The translations under genes were made by a program, and so were the position numbers. Shown here piece after piece: positions 18,182 through 26,749 of a stretch of 64,000 nucleotides of DNA (its first letter is position 1; the number at the start of each line of letters is the position of its first letter). Below the pieces are notes generated by a model. The model did not search any database and was not told the origin of the DNA. It saw only the letters and a program-made list of their open reading frames with translations. This DNA comes from Acidobacteria bacterium AB60 (GTDB taxonomy: Bacteria > Acidobacteriota > Terriglobia > Terriglobales > Acidobacteriaceae): NCBI GenBank assembly GCA_008682415.1, contig VANK01000005.1, forward strand, positions 62,001 through 126,000. Direction: 5' to 3'.

Positions 18182-18832
18182 TCAGCATGCACGCGCGGCC
18201 GCCGCCAGCACCTCTTCCGGCTCCGGCCGCACCCGAAAGTCCGCGTGGGCCTCGGCAAACAACACGCGCCCATCTTTCCCGATCACATACGTCGCCGGCA
18301 GCGGAAGACGCCACGAGTCGTCCCCATTCACAAACGGAATGTTGACCAGGATGGAGCGGTAGTAGCTCTGCAGGGACTCGGGGACCTTCCAAGCCAGCCC
18401 GAACTGCTCCGCCACCTTGTTACCCTCGTCCCACAGCAGCGGAAAGGGCAGCCCGTGCTGCCCGGCCATGAAGTCGCTCTGCCGTCCGATCTGCGGACCC
18501 ACCGCCACCAGCAGCGCTCCCATCGCGCGCACCCGCCCGTACAGATCGCGCCACGTCTCCAGCTCCGTCACGCAATACGAGCACCAGCGCCCGCGAAAGA
18601 ACGTCACAATCAGTGGCCCCATCGCCAGCAGATCGGCCGAGCGCAGCATCCTCCCATTCGCATCCTTCAGCGCAAACTCCGGCGCCTGCGCTCCCACCGG
18701 CAAAATCCGCTCCTCGATCCCCGTGGCGAACAGCTCCTCAATCGCCCGCTCCCCAATCGCCAGCCGCTCCGGCTGCACCAGGTGCCGCGTATTCGCCGTA
18801 ATCTCGTCGAGTTGATCCTGAAGGCTAGGCAT
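18182..18832 (-). CDS. AhpC/TSA-type thioredoxin-fold protein
   Basis: A 216-residue cytosolic protein of the alkyl hydroperoxide reductase/thiol-specific antioxidant fold: LPVGAQAPEFALKDANG, GPLIVTFFRGRWCSYCVTELE, LLVAVGPQ and LPATYVIGKDGRVLFAEAHADFRVRPEPEEVL. The active-site region reads WCSYC, a CxxC, as in peroxiredoxin-like proteins often found in soil bacteria. A thiol peroxidase or disulfide reductase role is likely, with unknown partner. The ATG at 18832 overlaps the stop codon of the upstream nuclease-like gene by 8 bp, so its translation is coupled to that gene; alternative in-frame starts upstream lie deeper in that gene. Confidence 0.85.
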   Translation of the reverse strand: MPSLQDQLDEITANTRHLVQPERLAIGERAIEELFATGIEERILPVGAQAPEFALKDANGRMLRSADLLAMGPLIVTFFRGRWCSYCVTELETWRDLYGRVRAMGALLVAVGPQIGRQSDFMAGQHGLPFPLLWDEGNKVAEQFGLAWKVPESLQSYYRSILVNIPFVNGDDSWRLPLPATYVIGKDGRVLFAEAHADFRVRPEPEEVLAAAARAC

Positions 18833-19289
18833 CTTGGTCGCGCGGAACAAATTCATCAAAGTCGTACTCGCGATTTCTGGTTTCGATTCGGAGTATTACA
18901 CCATACCGAATCTCGAACTGAGTCTTCCAGCGTTGAACGTTGGCCTGGTGCTTGGGATGAATTCCCTGGGCCGTGACGATCAGCGCTCCCCATCGTCGGC
19001 CGCACAGCGCGTGACGTATCCAGATCGGGAATGTTGCCTGAATCTGCTTGATCGCGCGCGCCGTGTCACTGCCCTTCAACTCAGCAATCACATCCACCAT
19101 CTCAGGTTTAGAAACGACGAAATCGGCCCGCATGCCTTCGGTGATGAGCCCACCATCCACGCGAATCCTACGGATGATGCCCCTTTCTGGATTCCGAAAA
19201 CACGCCGATCGGCCTTTCTCCTCGATGCGAACGAGGGAGACAGTCGATTCCTCAACGTAAGGATGGGTCCCGCCGGCCTCAATGGCCAT
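18825..19289 (-). CDS. putative PD-(D/E)XK-type protein coupled to the ATPase gene
   Basis: A 154-residue protein of no named family. Its centre reads RADFVV, then VIAELKGSD: Asp56, 13 residues, Glu70-Leu-Lys72. This is the spacing and beta-hairpin character of the PD-(D/E)XK nuclease active site, followed by an amphipathic stretch (ARAIKQIQATFPIWIRHAL) where that fold carries a helix, and a strand (WGALIVTAQG). Assignment as a nuclease is inference from this motif only. The ATG at 19289 lies inside the last codons of the ATPase gene (11-bp overlap), and its own stop overlaps the next ATG by 8 bp. Such tight coupling suggests a stoichiometric partner of the ATPase. Confidence 0.65.
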   Translation of the reverse strand: MAIEAGGTHPYVEESTVSLVRIEEKGRSACFRNPERGIIRRIRVDGGLITEGMRADFVVSKPEMVDVIAELKGSDTARAIKQIQATFPIWIRHALCGRRWGALIVTAQGIHPKHQANVQRWKTQFEIRYGVILRIETRNREYDFDEFVPRDQDA

Positions 19290-20526
19290 ATTCGATATCC
19301 AGCAGCTCTTCAAATTCGGACCCTATTTGATCGGACACATTGTCCAACACATCCCCATTGATCAATCCCGTCTCAGCGTCCATCATCGGATGAAGTTTTC
19401 CATCCACACCGTTGAATGCGTACGCGAGCAATTCGCCCTCATCCATCCAGCACTCTTGCGGAACGATTTTCTTAATTTCTTCGATCCGATCCGGACGCGC
19501 TTTCGCCGCCATTCCTGCGCTGAGCAATTCATTAAATGCGGTTAGCAGATAAGGACTATGAGTCGTAATGACAATCCGGACGCGCAGGTCCTTCCTGTTC
19601 ACGAGCTGCGCGAGATAACGTACAACATGCTGCTGGGTGTCGGGGAACACATGGGCTTCGGGTTCTTCGATGAAGAAGTCGTCGAAAGATAGTGCTTCGG
19701 GCAGTCCTCGACCAAGTAGAAGCTTGGAAGAGGCGACAGACGAAGGACGCTGGAGTTCATACATTTCCAAGACGGAGAGCAATGGCAGCAGTTCCTTGCT
19801 TCCTGACGAAAGTTGATTCAGAGGCAACTCTCTTCCGTCATTGAACGCAAACATCCAGCCGTCCGCTCCTCGGACGAAGTCGCCTTGGAGGAGGCTCTTC
19901 GTACGTGGCCTGGATATTTCGGGTAGGCGGCTGGCTTCGAATAATGGAGCAAAGGCCTTTACCAGGGGGTCTGGATCACTCGCCATTGAGCTATATCCCT
20001 TGCTCGTATCAACAAAGTAGGTTCTCTCTGAGGGAATATAAGTGGCCCTGTCCCAGACTCCCGTTCCCGCTAATCCCCGAAACCTGTACGAAGAATCGAT
20101 AGGGTCTGGGTATTGCGAGGTTGAAATCTCTCGGTAGATCTGAGTGAACTCTCCACCGAACGATACGGAGAATGGCTCATCAGAGGTTGAATTACGGTGA
20201 AGTTTCACACCGAATCCATTTGACACCCAGGTGATAGTCCAGGTCTCACTACCCCACCCACTGCGTGGAAACCTCGCCTCGAAGTCTCGTTTCAACGCAT
20301 CTTCGAAAACCTGCAATCCCAGGCGTTGTTTCGCCCAGTCCTCGGCCTTGAACAAGATTTCGCGACCAAGGAAGTACGCCAGCTTGCACAACAGACTCTT
20401 CCCACTCGCCTGCGGTCCAATCAGAACCGTGATCTTCCCAAACTCCAGCTCAGCCTCTTTAATCACCGAGAAGTTCTTGACGGTCAGCTTGCGCACCGGA
20501 CGTTGCTCTTTCCTGTCCTCCGCCAT
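19279..20526 (-). CDS. SMC/OLD-type AAA ATPase
   Basis: A 415-residue ABC/SMC-class ATPase of the kind found in OLD, RloA and many defence systems. Walker A is LIGPQASGKS (residues 37-44), the signature-like LNQLSSGSKELLPLL lies near 237-250, Walker B with catalytic Glu is FFIEEPEAHVFPDTQQH (284-300) and the H-switch is VITTHSPYLLTAFNELL (319-335). The TOPRIM nuclease domain of OLD proteins is absent. Its place may be taken by the coupled PD-(D/E)XK-like gene. An AGGAGG site precedes the ATG by 4 bp. It follows ffh by 19 bp on the same strand. The gene has lower GC and less biased codons than ffh, hinting at acquisition. Confidence 0.85.
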   Translation of the reverse strand: MAEDRKEQRPVRKLTVKNFSVIKEAELEFGKITVLIGPQASGKSLLCKLAYFLGREILFKAEDWAKQRLGLQVFEDALKRDFEARFPRSGWGSETWTITWVSNGFGVKLHRNSTSDEPFSVSFGGEFTQIYREISTSQYPDPIDSSYRFRGLAGTGVWDRATYIPSERTYFVDTSKGYSSMASDPDPLVKAFAPLFEASRLPEISRPRTKSLLQGDFVRGADGWMFAFNDGRELPLNQLSSGSKELLPLLSVLEMYELQRPSSVASSKLLLGRGLPEALSFDDFFIEEPEAHVFPDTQQHVVRYLAQLVNRKDLRVRIVITTHSPYLLTAFNELLSAGMAAKARPDRIEEIKKIVPQECWMDEGELLAYAFNGVDGKLHPMMDAETGLINGDVLDNVSDQIGSEFEELLDIEYGH

Positions 20527-20545
20527 TCGCTCCTCCTGACTCGCC

Positions 20546-21934
20546 CTATCGCCCGAACTTCTGCTTGATCCCCAGGCCGCTCAGCCCCCCGCGCATCATC
20601 TGCTTCGCCAGGCCGCCCTTGCCCATCGACTTGAACATCTTGCTCATCTGCGCGTACTGCCGCAGCAGCTGGTTCACGTCCTGCACCGTCGTCCCCGACC
20701 CCGCCGCGATCCGCTTGCGCCGCGAGCCGGAGATGATCTCGTGGTTGCGCCGCTCCTTCGGCGTCATCGAGTTGATGATCGCCTCCAACCGCACAAACTG
20801 CTTCTCGTCCACGCTCTGCGCCGCCTGCTGCATCCCCGCAAACGGCCCCACGCTGGGCAGCATCTTCAAAATGCTCTCCATCGAGCCCAGCTTCTTGATC
20901 TGCTTCAACTGGTCGCGAAAATCCTCCAGCGTGAATCCGTCGCCCAGCAGCGCCTTCTTGGCGAACTCCTCGGACTTCCTGCGGTCGAGCGTCGCCTCCG
21001 CCTTCTCCACCAGCGACAGGATGTCGCCCATGCCCAGGATGCGCCCCACGATCCGGTCGGGATGAAACGGCTCAAACGCGTCCGGCTTCTCGCCCGTGCC
21101 GATGAACTTGATCGGTTGGCCCGTCACATGGCGGATCGACAGCGCCGCGCCGCCGCGCGCATCGCCGTCCATCTTGGTCAGCACCACCCCCGTCAGCCCC
21201 AGCCGCTTGTGAAAGTCCTGCGCCGAGTTCACCGCGTCCTGGCCGGTCATGGCGTCCGCCACAAACAGGATCTCCTGCGGGTTGAGCAGCTTCTTCAGCC
21301 GCTCCATCTCCGTCATCAACTCCTCGTCCACGTGCAGGCGGCCGGCCGTATCCACAATCAGCGTGTCGAAGCCGAAGTTGCGCGCCTCGCGCCGCGCCTC
21401 CGTCGCCAGCCGCTCCACCAGCGCCGATCCCGGCGCCTCGCCCTTGGTGTCGCCCTCGTAGATCTTGGCGTCGATCGACTTCGCCACCACCTTCAACTGC
21501 TCGCGCGCCGCCGGGCGGTACACGTCGACTGACACCAGGATGGGCCGGTGGCCCCCCTTCTTCAGCCATGCCGCCAGCTTGCCCGTGGTCGTCGTCTTGC
21601 CCGAGCCCTGCAGCCCCGCCATCAGGATCACCGTGGGCGGCTGCGGCGCAAACTTGAACCGCGCCGTGTCCTTGCCCAGCAGCGCCACCAGCTCGTCGCG
21701 CACCACCTTGATCACCTGCTCGCTGGGCGACAGCGCCGTCAGCACCTCGGTGCCTACCGCCTTCTCCCGGATGTGGTCGATCAACTCCCGCACCACGTTC
21801 AGGTTGACGTCCGCTTCCAGCAGCGCCACCCGGATCTCCCGCAGCGCCTCCTGGATGTTCTCTTCGGTCAGCGTGCCCTGCCCGCGCAGATTCTTGAAGG
21901 CCCGCTGCAGCTTTTCTGTAAGGTTCTCAAACAT
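20546..21934 (-). CDS. ffh: signal recognition particle protein Ffh (SRP54)
   Basis: GTPase of the signal recognition particle; binds 4.5S RNA and the signal sequence of nascent membrane proteins and docks with FtsY. The 462-residue protein has the N domain (MFENLTEKLQRAFKNLRGQG), the G domain with MAGLQGSGKTTTTGKLA, DVYRPAAREQL, LIVDTAGRLHVDEELM and VLTKMDGDARGG, and the M domain with IISGSRRKRIAAGSGTTVQDVNQL, which binds SRP RNA, and a Met-rich tail. It is complete and is the first gene of a co-directional set with the ATPase, nuclease-like and thioredoxin-fold genes. It is divergent from the aldehyde dehydrogenase gene with 66 bp between. Confidence 0.97.
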   Translation of the reverse strand: MFENLTEKLQRAFKNLRGQGTLTEENIQEALREIRVALLEADVNLNVVRELIDHIREKAVGTEVLTALSPSEQVIKVVRDELVALLGKDTARFKFAPQPPTVILMAGLQGSGKTTTTGKLAAWLKKGGHRPILVSVDVYRPAAREQLKVVAKSIDAKIYEGDTKGEAPGSALVERLATEARREARNFGFDTLIVDTAGRLHVDEELMTEMERLKKLLNPQEILFVADAMTGQDAVNSAQDFHKRLGLTGVVLTKMDGDARGGAALSIRHVTGQPIKFIGTGEKPDAFEPFHPDRIVGRILGMGDILSLVEKAEATLDRRKSEEFAKKALLGDGFTLEDFRDQLKQIKKLGSMESILKMLPSVGPFAGMQQAAQSVDEKQFVRLEAIINSMTPKERRNHEIISGSRRKRIAAGSGTTVQDVNQLLRQYAQMSKMFKSMGKGGLAKQMMRGGLSGLGIKQKFGR

Positions 21935-22000
21935 AGGTCTTCCCCAAGTCTATCGCGGAGCCGCACAGCGCCGAGTCTTCCGGCCCTGGACTACAATCGA

Positions 22001-23626
22001 ATGGTTATGGCGACCGTAACTCTCCCTACCTCCATCACGCTCCGCACCCCCCAGGGGGACTTCCGCAACGAGCCCTTCACCGACTTCAAGTCTCATGAGA
22101 ACTCCCGGGCCATGCGCCAGGCGCTGGAGAAGGTCGCCGGCCAGCTCGGCCGCGAGTACGACCTGGTGATCGGCGGAGACCGCTTCAAGACCGGGGAGAA
22201 GATTCGTTCGCTCAATCCCGCCCGTCCAGCCCAGGTCGTCGGCGTCCATCAGAAGGCCGGCGCCGAACACGTCGCCCAGGTCATGGCCGCCGCCCTCGAG
22301 GCCTACGAGCTCTGGAGCCGCACCACCGTCGAGCAGCGCACCTCCCTGCTCCTCGGCGCCGCCGACCTCATCCGCCAGCGCCACTTCGAGTTCTGCGCCT
22401 GGCTGGTGTACGAGGTGGGCAAAAACTGGGCCGAGGCCGACGCCGACGTGGGCGAGACCATCGACTTCCTGGAGTTCTACGCCCGCGAGGCGCTGCGCCT
22501 CTCCCGCGCCACCACCCCCATCCAGTACCCCGGGGAGCGCAACGAGCTGCTCTATATTCCGCTGGGCGTGGGCGCCGTGATCCCCCCGTGGAACTTCCCC
22601 TTCGCCATCATGGCGGGCATGACCGCCGGCTCCATCGTGACCGGCAACACCGTGATTCTGAAGCCCTCCAGCGACTCGCCCACCATCGCCGCCAAGTTCT
22701 TCGAGGTCCTGGAAGAGGTGGGAATGCCCGGCGGCGTGGTCAACTTCTGCCCCGGCTCCGGCGCCACCTTCGGCAACGCCATCGTGGAGCACCCCAAGAC
22801 CCGCTTCATCGCCTTCACCGGCTCCAAGGCCGTCGGTCTCGACATCCACGAGCGCGCCGCCCGCAACCAGCCCGGCCAGATCTGGATCAAGCGCACCATC
22901 CTGGAGATGGGCGGCAAGGACTCGATCGTGGTCTGCGCCGACTCCGACCTCGACGCCGCCGTGGACGGGGTCGTCGCCTCGGCCTTCGGCTTCAGCGGCC
23001 AGAAATGCTCCGCCTGCTCCCGCGCCATCATCGAGGAGCCCATCTACGACATGTTCGTGGAACGCGTGCGGGAGAAGGTCGCCCAGTGGACCGTCGGCGA
23101 TCCGGCCGAGAACCCCAGCATGGGGCCGGTCATCAACAAGGCGGCGCTGGACTCGATGCTGCAGTACATCGAGACGGGCAAGCGCGAGGGCCGTCTGGTG
23201 GCCGGCGGCAAGGCCGTCGCCACGCCGGAGGGCGGCTTCTATCTCGAGCCCACGGTCTTCGCCGATATCGCTCCCGACGCGGTGATCGCGCAGGAGGAGA
23301 TCTTCGGGCCGGTGCTGGCGCTGATCAAGGTGGCCAGCTTCGAGGAGGGGCTGAAGGTGGCCAACAACACCGAGTACGGCCTCACCGGCGCGCTCTACAC
23401 CGGCGACCGCGCGCGGCTCGACCTGGCGCGGCACGCGTTCCACGTGGGGAACCTGTACTTCAACCGCAAGTGCACGGGGGCCATGGTGGGGGCGCACCCG
23501 TTTGGCGGGTTCAACATGAGCGGCACCGACTCCAAGGCGGGCGGCCCGGACTACCTGTACCTGTTCACCCAGGCGAAGAGCGTTGCGGAGCGCCTGACGA
23601 CGCGGCCCGCGCGAACGGGAATTTGA
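22001..23626 (+). CDS. rocA: L-glutamate gamma-semialdehyde dehydrogenase (RocA/PruA type)
   Basis: NAD-dependent oxidation of delta-1-pyrroline-5-carboxylate/glutamate semialdehyde to glutamate, the second step of proline and arginine breakdown. The 541-residue product matches the monofunctional RocA layout: N-terminal NEPFTDFKSHENSRAM, LVIGGDRFKTGEKIRSLNPA, PPWNFPFAIMAGM, ILKPSSDSPT, the catalytic Glu in TILEMGGKDSIVV, the catalytic Cys in FGFSGQKCSACSRAI, and QEEIFGPVLALIKV. No proline dehydrogenase gene is adjacent. The start is either the ATG at 22001 or the one at 22007; neither has a clear ribosome site. Strand base bias changes within this gene, from C-rich to G-rich. Confidence 0.92.
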   Translation: MVMATVTLPTSITLRTPQGDFRNEPFTDFKSHENSRAMRQALEKVAGQLGREYDLVIGGDRFKTGEKIRSLNPARPAQVVGVHQKAGAEHVAQVMAAALEAYELWSRTTVEQRTSLLLGAADLIRQRHFEFCAWLVYEVGKNWAEADADVGETIDFLEFYAREALRLSRATTPIQYPGERNELLYIPLGVGAVIPPWNFPFAIMAGMTAGSIVTGNTVILKPSSDSPTIAAKFFEVLEEVGMPGGVVNFCPGSGATFGNAIVEHPKTRFIAFTGSKAVGLDIHERAARNQPGQIWIKRTILEMGGKDSIVVCADSDLDAAVDGVVASAFGFSGQKCSACSRAIIEEPIYDMFVERVREKVAQWTVGDPAENPSMGPVINKAALDSMLQYIETGKREGRLVAGGKAVATPEGGFYLEPTVFADIAPDAVIAQEEIFGPVLALIKVASFEEGLKVANNTEYGLTGALYTGDRARLDLARHAFHVGNLYFNRKCTGAMVGAHPFGGFNMSGTDSKAGGPDYLYLFTQAKSVAERLTTRPARTGI

Positions 23627-24140
23627 GGCGCGCACACGAATAAAAACGGGTAAGTGGAGCCACTTCAGCGGGTTAGGGGCGATTTGCGCCTTTTTCGCGA
23701 TTGAATGTGATTTAAAGCACATGAAGAGGCCTGGAATGAGCATGGATCAGTGCTCCTTTCGAGTGCTTTGGGCGTGCAAAACGAAGGCCCCGGCCGCGAC
23801 GATCGCGACTGGGGCCTTTTCCTACTCTGATACCAGTATGACTGGTTCGCAGAATTAATCCCCAATGTTTGGCAAAAATATATTCCCAGTGTTTTGTGGG
23901 AGGTGGATCGTTTTTCCACAGACGGGAGGCTTGACAGGAATTTGGGCAGGGCCGGTCCGGAGGGGATTGCAGGCGGGCAGAGGACGAGAAGAATGCGCGG
24001 TCGCAGGGAGGAATGCCGGGGGCGGAAGGAAGATCGCGCGACGGGGGCGGGGGGCGGAGGGTGCGGGTGATTTGGATCACATTTTCGCCAAATTTTCGTG
24101 GTTAAAACGTACTGCAAATGCAGTAAACGGAGTGATTGTG
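23627..24140. other. gene-free stretch with reduced GC
   Basis: About 500 bp without a credible gene after the aldehyde dehydrogenase. It contains a terminator (listed separately), a short AT-rich part at 23850-23890, one match to the DnaA-box consensus TTWTNCACA (TTTTCCACA at 23912-23920) and a 16-bp inverted repeat, TACTGCA-AA-TGCAGTA, at 24110-24125. The + strand base bias flips around here. Only these observations can be made; no origin is claimed as proven. Confidence 0.5.
23784..23820. terminator. intrinsic terminator after aldehyde dehydrogenase gene
   Basis: The arms AAGGCCCC (23784-23791) and GGGGCCTTTT (23811-23820) pair across a GC-rich loop containing a second small inverted repeat (CGCGA/TCGCG). 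The T run follows directly on the + strand. It is 157 bp after the stop at 23626. Confidence 0.65.
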
Positions 24141-24764
24141 TCCGGAAGGAGGGCGAGAGGCGTGAGGGGAGGCCAGCTGCAGTCGTGGATGGCACTCGTG
24201 CGGCAACGAAAGCCTGACAAAGGCAACCGCAAAAGCAACTGCGGATCCCTCCGCTGCGCTGCGGGATGACACCTCGGCGTTTTGGCGGGGTGTGTTCATG
24301 GTGGGTTGGAGGATCGGAGCGGGCGAGTTGCTAGAGGCGTGAGGGGCAGCTGCAGTCGTGGATGGCGTCCGTGCGGCGACGAAAGCCTGACAAAGGCAAC
24401 AGCAAAAGCAACTGCGGATCCCTCCGCTGTGCTGCGGGATGACTCCTCTCCGGTGGAGCGGCGTTTTGTGCGGGGGTGTGCTCATGGTGGGTTGAAGGAT
24501 CGGAGCGGGCGAGAGGCGAGAGGCGTGAGGGGAGCCGGCAGCTGCAGTCGTGGATGGCGCTCGTGCGGCAACGAAAGCCTGACAAAGGCAACAGCAAAAG
24601 CAACTGCGGATCCCTCCGCTGCGCTGCGGGATGACACCTCGGCGTGCGGATCCCTCTGCTGTGCTGCGGGATGACACCTCTCCGTGCGGATCCCTCTGCT
24701 GTGCTGCGGGATGACACCTCTCCGTGCGGATCCCTCCTGCGCTGCGGGATGACACCTCTCCGTT
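24141..24764. repeat. cluster of GATCCC...GGGATGAC hairpin repeats
   Basis: Three imperfect copies of a 170-190 bp module (anchor AGTCGTGGATGGC at 24181, 24354 and 24546), each containing AAAGCCTGACAAAGGCAAC and then AACTGCGGATCCCTCCGCTG followed by GCGGGATGACACC. The latter folds as ATCCC-CCGC/GCGG-GGGAT. After the third copy the hairpin part alone is repeated about four more times in about 40-bp steps to 24764. The same module, with changed stem bases, occurs at 43960-44015 and in the array at 47981-49322. No coding potential. Confidence 0.8.
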
Positions 24765-24890
24765 AATGTGTTGCTTAATTCATTGGACACGGGAGCGGCC
24801 TAATCCCGATGATTCCCAGGCGGGACTGCGGGACTGCGGCACGGAGCCATGTGCGGGCCGCAGATTTCTGGGAAGGAAGAGGGTTGAGGA

Positions 24891-26474
24891 ATGAATCGTC
24901 GTCGATTTGTGGCCAGTTCGGTTGCGGCCGCCGCGGGTGCGGCCTTGGTGCGCGGGGATGCATATGCGGGGTCTGTGGAGTCTGGGGGGGCGGCGGGGCC
25001 GTCGGATCATGCAGTGCCGGGCGCGATCGCGGAGGACGTGATCCAGAAGGCGCGGTTTCCGGAGGGATTTCTGTGGGGCGCGGCGACGGCGTCGTACCAG
25101 GTGGAAGGCGCGTGGAACGCGGATGGGAAGGGCGAGTCGATCTGGGACCGGTTCACGCATACGCCGGGCAAGGTGCGGGGCGGGGTGACGGGAGACGTGG
25201 CGTGCGATCAGTACCACCTCTATCGCGAGGATGTGGCGCTGATGAAGCGGCTGAACCTGAAGAGCTACCGGTTTTCGATCTCGTGGCCGCGCATTCAGCC
25301 GACGGGCACGGGCGCGCCCAACATGAAGGGGCTGGACTACTACAAGCGGCTGGCGGATGCGCTGCTGGAGGCGGGGATCCGGCCGTGGTGCACGATGTAC
25401 CACTGGGATCTGCCGCAGGCGCTGGAGGACAGGGGCGGGTGGCCGAACCGGGAGCTGGCGGGGTACTTCGGGGAGTATGCGGGGATTCTGGGGAAGCACC
25501 TGGGCGACCGGATCACGACGTGGGCGCCGTTCAACATGCCGTGGGCGGTTGCGTACATGGGGTACGCGGCGGGCGCGCTGCCGCCGTGCCGGACGAGCTT
25601 TCCGGATTTTCTGAAGGCGCTGCACACGCTGGGACTGGCGCAGGGCGAGGCGCACCGGGCGGTGAAGGCCGCATCGGCCAAAGCGACGGTGGGGAGCGCG
25701 TACGAGATGGCGCCGGCGTACCCCAAGACGGAGACGGAGGCGGACCGCGCAGCGGCGGCGAGGTATCACGCGATGAACAACGTGTTCTTTCTGGAGGCCG
25801 CGATGAAGGGGCGGTACGCGAACGCGTTTGTGGGCGAGCCGCCGTATGACGCAATGGGCGTGAGGCCGGGGGACGAGAAGCTGCTGCTGGCGCCGCTGGA
25901 CTGGGTAGGCTTTCACTTCTACACACGGCGGATTGTGAGCGACGCGAGCAAGGAGCGGTCGTTCGGTGGCGGGAGCTTTGGAGGCACGGAGATCGAGTCA
26001 GAGACGGCGGGAGGGCGCGACCCCTACACCAAGATCCGGGCGGGGATGCCGACGGAGGGTCCGCTGACCGACTCGGGGATGGAGGTATGGCCGCGGGGGA
26101 TGTACGACCTGGTTATGCAGATCACGAAGGAGTACGACCATCCGATCATCGAGATCACGGAGAGCGGCGGCGGGTATCTGGACGAGCCATATGCGAAGGA
26201 GAATGGGCGGATTCCGGATACGCGGCGGATCCAATGGTTCCGGCAGGTGCTGGCGGAGCTGGCGCGGGCGATTGCGGATGGGGCGAAGGTGCGGGCGTAC
26301 CACGCGTGGAGCTTGCTGGATAACTTTCAGTGGGCGGAGGGATACACGGAGCGGTACGGGCTGGTGCATGTGGACTTTCGCAGTTTGCAGCGGACGATCA
26401 AGGATTCGGGGTACTGGTATGGGCGGGTGGCGGCGTCGGGGAGGCTGGGGGACGGAGGGAACAGGGGACAGTGA
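24891..26474 (+). CDS. exported glycoside hydrolase family 1 protein lacking the acid/base Glu
   Basis: A 527-residue GH1 protein with a Tat-type signal (MNRRRFVASSVAAAAGAAL). GH1 landmarks: FPEGFLWGAATASYQVEGAW, SYRFSISWPRI, CTMYHWDLPQAL and the nucleophile segment IIEITESGGGY (Glu424). The position that normally reads T(F/L)NEP is TTWAPFNMPW: residue 216 is Met (codon ATG), so the general acid/base Glu is missing, and the nucleophile motif has Ser for the usual Asn (TESG). Activity on ordinary beta-glucosides is therefore doubtful; it may have altered chemistry or only bind sugars. The rest of the barrel is complete. A repeat array and terminator follow the stop. Confidence 0.88.
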   Translation: MNRRRFVASSVAAAAGAALVRGDAYAGSVESGGAAGPSDHAVPGAIAEDVIQKARFPEGFLWGAATASYQVEGAWNADGKGESIWDRFTHTPGKVRGGVTGDVACDQYHLYREDVALMKRLNLKSYRFSISWPRIQPTGTGAPNMKGLDYYKRLADALLEAGIRPWCTMYHWDLPQALEDRGGWPNRELAGYFGEYAGILGKHLGDRITTWAPFNMPWAVAYMGYAAGALPPCRTSFPDFLKALHTLGLAQGEAHRAVKAASAKATVGSAYEMAPAYPKTETEADRAAAARYHAMNNVFFLEAAMKGRYANAFVGEPPYDAMGVRPGDEKLLLAPLDWVGFHFYTRRIVSDASKERSFGGGSFGGTEIESETAGGRDPYTKIRAGMPTEGPLTDSGMEVWPRGMYDLVMQITKEYDHPIIEITESGGGYLDEPYAKENGRIPDTRRIQWFRQVLAELARAIADGAKVRAYHAWSLLDNFQWAEGYTERYGLVHVDFRSLQRTIKDSGYWYGRVAASGRLGDGGNRGQ

Positions 26475-26706
26475 TCAGTGGTCAGTGATCAGGGGACGGG
26501 TGAAGGGGTGAAAAGGTGAAGAAGTGATCGAGTGATGGAGTGATCGAGTGATGGAGTGATCGAGTGAAGAGGTGAAGAAGTGAAAAGGTGAAGGAGTGAT
26601 CGAGTGATGGAGTGATCGAGTGATCGAGTGATCAAGTAAAGAGGTGAAGAAGTGAAAAGGTGAAGAAGTGATCGAGTGATCAAGTGAAAAGGTGGAAGGG
26701 TGATGG
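26468..26706. repeat. short tandem arrays: GTCAGTGATCAG heptamers then GTGATCGAG/GTGAAGAAG units
   Basis: Directly after the stop of the GH1 gene come a few 7-bp units (GTGATCA/GTGGTCA), then about 190 bp of purine-rich 8-9 bp units of the form GTGAARRRG and GTGATCGAGTGATGGA. The array ends just before the terminator at 26715. The same order (stop codon, array, terminator) is seen after the Sel1 and FKBP genes. Confidence 0.8.
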
Positions 26707-26714
26707 GATAAGGA

Positions 26715-26749
26715 GGGCTGGCGCGTGCGCCGGCCCTTTCTTCTTTTTT
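26715..26749 (+). terminator. intrinsic terminator of the GH1 gene
   Basis: GGGCTGGCGC (26715-26724), loop GT, GCGCCGGCCC (26727-26736), with one G-T pair, then a T-rich run TTTCTTCTTTTTT. The spacing from the stop codon, 240 bp, is filled by the repeat array. Confidence 0.85.

Noticed and set aside
23912..23920. DnaA box as proof of a replication origin
   Set aside because: A single 9-mer match is expected by chance and there is no box cluster or dnaA/dnaN. Only the strand-bias switch is kept as a finding.
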